This document shows positions 60,411 through 64,000 of a stretch of 64,000 nt of DNA, piece by piece. Under the pieces are notes generated by a model. That model ran no database searches and had not been told where the DNA came from. It saw only the letters and a list, made by a program, of their open reading frames with translations. Every line of letters begins with the position of its first letter. The stretch's first letter is position 1. The stretch spans positions 186,001-250,000 of the forward strand of contig NBAZ01000015.1 of the NCBI GenBank assembly GCA_002794735.1. The letters run 5' to 3'. The DNA comes from Pyrrhoderma lamaoense (lineage: Eukaryota; Basidiomycota; Agaricomycetes; Hymenochaetales; Hymenochaetaceae). The position numbers were made by a program, and so were the translations under genes.

Positions 60411-63400
60411 GAAGTAGCTGATAGAGATGAGAAGGATGATAGAGAGTACGTTGTGTGGATGATTAGGGAGTCCAGTTTCTGCTCTTCTGGGTTGTACCAT
60501 CACAGTTTTTATACTTCTCGTAGGAGGCCCATTGTGATATTTCTAAATAGTGGATAGATCTCTAGACTTCATTGTCTTGTGCGCTTGAGCCTTCCAACCG
60601 TTATACACTTTATAACCACCATTAATTGAGTGGACAATAAAATCAATAAAACAACAATGAAGTAATCTTTGACAATGAACAATTTCATTATGCGAAGCTC
60701 TCGCTGATGGTCTGAAAATCGGAATCTCGTGTTTGTAAAGAGATGGTGAGTTTTTTTATAATTCATTGTTCGTTACAATGAATGAACAATGCGGTACTGA
60801 CACATGTTTTCCATGAATGAGCTCTGGGTCTCTACTGTAAACACAGGCCTAGACCTGCCATCCAAGGTTGATTATAATGAGGGTGCTGTGTGCAACATGT
60901 AAATGTTCCGAATTTCCACTGTGACTCCAGAGGGCTGTTCGAGCTCTTATCAGCAGGATCTGCTAGCTGTATCTACAGTTGGGTAATTGAATGGAGTGGT
61001 TTTTTTTTGAAGTGGTCTGATGCTGCTACGATCGATATTTCACGAAAGAGGTATTCAGTTCTTCTGTTCTATGCTACTTGGAAATGAGGGCGATAGGATG
61101 CGTTTGGTGTGATGTTGCTGAGTACTACTCACATTTCCATTTTCTATCGCTTAGAGTCTGCGCATCTTGGCTACATTAACAGTGCCAACACTTAACTCTG
61201 CTGTATGGGGTCAAAAGTTTTTCGAAAACCACAACCACACTTCAACGAGCTTGGTGTGGTATATTAACGAATTACTAAAATATACTGGCTATGATTAGTT
61301 TTCAGCTAGTAAGCTCCAATTAGATCGATAACCTCGGAGATGGTGCTACTTGATCTCCCATAGTATATTATTTCAATCGTGAGGAGGATACTAGTACTTG
61401 TTCTTCAATTTTCAACTATATTTACGACGTCCCAGCTCCCAAACATTGCCTGAAGAAGAAATTAAAATGGGACTGCTGTGTAAATGCATACGCATGTTAT
61501 CGGTGGATACAATCGCGCCCTTAGAGTTTATTGAAGGAGTATGGAGCACTCCCGGCTATTAGAAACTGAGTATGTGTCTGAGGTGTAGTCGGAAGTCGTA
61601 GATACTATATATACGCTAGTTACTTGCAGGAATGCCTAGCTTGTTTTAAGGCATATTCTTAAGGGCCGATATGTCAGAAGGATGGTTTTGGAAGCTGTGA
61701 ATGAGAAACTACTTGCCCATTTCAATTTCTTTTCATACTCAACGATCTACTAGGCATAGCTACGATTTAATTTTTAGCCTATATGAGCATGTATGTCTTT
61801 TTAATGACTTCAACAATGGTTTGGTACCTTGTTCAAGCTCTACAAAAGTTGATCATGCTCTCGGTAACCGGATTTCGGCACTTGAACTTTGTTTTGTCTC
61901 CTTTTACTTTGCTATGATGTCTAGGATGCACAGGCTCATGGATCCCCGTATATTGGCTAGTAACGGAGTTCGCTACGTTATCAGTGCGGTTCCTATCTAT
62001 CTTGTTCGTCACTACCTCAAACAGATATCTCATTCAAGCAAATCACCTACCATTAGTAATTTTACTACGATATCTGAATTAACCAAAAGCTTTGAGTTGT
62101 AGGAGCTTGCCTAACTGTCTGATCGTTCTGATACCCCAACAACAATCCCACCAGCTTCTGATTGACTCGATACCTCCGATTGCTGACTACGTTGTGCTTC
62201 AGTGAGATGACTAAAATTCCAAATAGTCAAAATGCGATCCTTGAGTTTAGTATATTGTAAACTATGGTTGCCGATGCTTAACGGAGAAAGGTACTATATC
62301 GAATTTTATACAACCCTTTGGAATCTACCAGGTATCTTATAGTATCTTTATATTGAGCTTTATATCTTTTCTTGTATGCAAACCATGACAAGAAGACTCT
62401 GTATATTAACCCTGAAGTATTGATGGGTCGATTATGGCAAGATTAAGAGATTTCTTCGCTTTGATATACTATTCTATCATCCAACACATTGATAATGAGG
62501 AGATCAATAATCACATAAACCTGTATTAGCTATTGTAGATGGACAATTGGAGGTGTTGGCCCGGGTAGTGATTGTATAGGAGGCACTTTGAGTAATAGTA
62601 GAAATTGGCTAAGTCGATCTGGATGCAGCGTTGGAGATACTTCTCAGACCAGCTGAGATTTTTGAAGACAAGTCCACAGTCAAGGAATCAGGTGAGATGA
62701 TATCAAATGATGCAATTGTGTTGCTACTAGGTTCTGGTTGGAGCAATGATATTGTAGAATCCGTTTTATACGGAGGGTTATAGGTTGTTCCAGTATTTAC
62801 CATTATTTTTGGACGATAAAATGATACATAAACGATAGTAAACAAGCTTTTCAAATCAGTAGAGGGAGACGAAGAAAGAAAGCACGTTGAACTTGAGCAT
62901 AGACAACTGCTCTGGCTTTGCCAGATATACACTGATTCCTATCAAATATCCAAAACACTACGTATATACTTATAACATAGCTTTATTGTTATATATTGTA
63001 TAAAATAGATTTGTGGTTGGTGGAGCTTTTTACTTTTTAGAGGTTTTTACTAATTTCTGTACTTCAAATTCATCTGCCCCGCTACCTTTTGGTTATCTAA
63101 TTAGAGCCGCGTCTCGACGTGAACTGAACATAGTTATATAATCGGAAGGTAGCGGGTCAGGTGCGTCAGTCACGATGATTGATTGATATCGATCACGATT
63201 CTGGAAGATTATTCAGTGTCTCTTTGTCCTCTTACACTTTCCTCAAACTCCCTTGCTCACCTTGCTCATATCCATGTATAGTTTCGTGTCATTCGCCGCG
63301 GAGACTGCATCCTAGTAGCCTTTATACAGCGTATAGAGATCTTTAATAACCATCTCACATCTCGGCTATAACTGCCTTTCATAATCACTGCCTCAGCTCA

Positions 63401-63719
63401 CGACACGATCAGTGAGTTTACTTCATCAAACTATTGATTGGGAATTCAATGGTGTTGTTCTGTTGTAGTCTGTATGCTATTACTCAATTCTGATCTTAAC
63501 AGATATTCTGATTCATGGTGGTTCATTGAGATTCGTAAAGCAAGCAATTACAAATTACAAAGGAACGATGTCTTTTTATATTCAAAGTTGTATATATGGT
63601 GGTCATGCTAACGAGAAGGGAAAGATGAAGATACAGAAAGCATATCGATAGAAAACAGTGACACCAGTGCAATGGTGATATAAATACGATGCAGGAATGA
63701 AATAGATATAAGAGTTGAT
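60411..63719. repeat. inter-gene part of tandem unit B, second copy
   Basis: Direct repeat of 55.57-59.52 kb. Open frames such as 61701-62102 and the minus-strand 62609-62932 (MVNTGTTYNPPYKTDS block) have counterparts in copy 1, where the latter carries a stop. The copies differ about as often at replacement as at silent sites, so coding is not supported. Confidence 0.65.
60507..60513 (-). promoter_or_regulatory. TATA box of HMG8
   Basis: TATAAAA on the minus strand, 100 bp upstream of the HMG8 ATG. Confidence 0.6.
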
Positions 63720-64000
63720 TCACGACGAGAACGTCCAAGCCTCTCCAATATCGTCAAGGAGGCCATTTGTGCAAATCCCCTCAGGTAGAGGATATAACCT
63801 AGAGAAGGTCTCGTAATCCATATCCTCGACGCCGATGTGGCTTGGCTCATCATGCATTTGGTGGATTGGCGATGGGTTGGCTCCCTTGTGCTGAGAGGAG
63901 GGTCCACATTAGTGTATGGTCCGGTTTGGGACCATACATCGTCACTGGGCGTCCCGGATGGAAGCGGGTGTACCTGCTGGGGTGCAGGTAGGTCTCTTAT
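63720..64000 (-). CDS. HMG9 exon 3 (subtype B), cut by window edge
   Basis: Only part of exon 3 is in the window. It keeps TGPYTNVD, EDMDYETFSRLYPLPEG and LLDDIGEAWT, stopping at 63720. One base is missing in the REPTPSP region near 63880 compared with HMG7. The rest of the gene would lie to the right. Confidence 0.7.

Overview
The window looks like nuclear DNA of a basidiomycete fungus, most likely an agaricomycete. The evidence is compact genes split by many short GT-AG introns (about 50-220 nt), an intron-containing nuclear tRNA-Ala, an LRR/F-box-like protein, a multi-pass DUF6534-type membrane protein, a tiny cysteine-rich 'CCRCC' protein and a GPI-anchored cysteine/serine-rich wall protein. 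The species cannot be named from this sequence.

Left part, about 1-23.4 kb, is ordinary gene space. In order it holds a 5'-partial LRR/F-box-like gene (+), LTO1 (-), a Whi2-like BTB-fold gene (-), a MED25-type Mediator VWA gene (+), a 72-aa cysteine-rich membrane microprotein (-), tRNA-Ala(TGC), TOM70 (-), a DUF6534 membrane protein (+) and an AlkB-like 2OG-Fe(II) dioxygenase (-). Wide stretches between them are pyrimidine/purine tracts and simple repeats. Several of these otherwise well-conserved genes carry isolated one-base deletions in short homopolymers. In TOM70, MED25 exon 1 and the GPI-anchored gene, adding back the inferred bases makes the exon lengths fit exactly, which points to consensus errors or very recent decay.

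Right part, about 24-64 kb, is a duplicated cluster of fungal HMG-box transcription-factor genes: nine loci recognisable as gene copies (HMG1-HMG9) plus at least six pseudogene fragments or orphan exons. Each full copy has the same layout: a TATA box about 100 bp upstream, a 40-nt exon 1, an exon 2 carrying the HMG box with a basic nuclear-localisation tail, and a phase-0 exon 3 coding for a conserved C-terminal domain I do not recognise. Copies fall into four HMG-box subtypes. HMG1, HMG6 and HMG7 are open throughout; HMG2, HMG4, HMG5 and HMG8 have frameshifts; HMG3 and the subtype-C loci are truncated or fragmentary. Most units also carry an upstream small ORF (about 114 aa) or its relic.

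The cluster is built from three staggered inverted duplications (centres near 34.6, 40.0 and 44.5 kb) and, from 54.7 kb to the right edge, direct tandem duplications of about 4.2-4.85 kb. Between the arms lie the GPI-anchored gene (38.6-39.5 kb), a highly structured non-coding element (about 40.1-40.4 kb) and an unusual A-tract/T-tract insertion ending in 170 consecutive T (45.4-45.66 kb). No homeodomain, pheromone or pheromone-receptor genes were seen, so I do not call this a mating-type locus.
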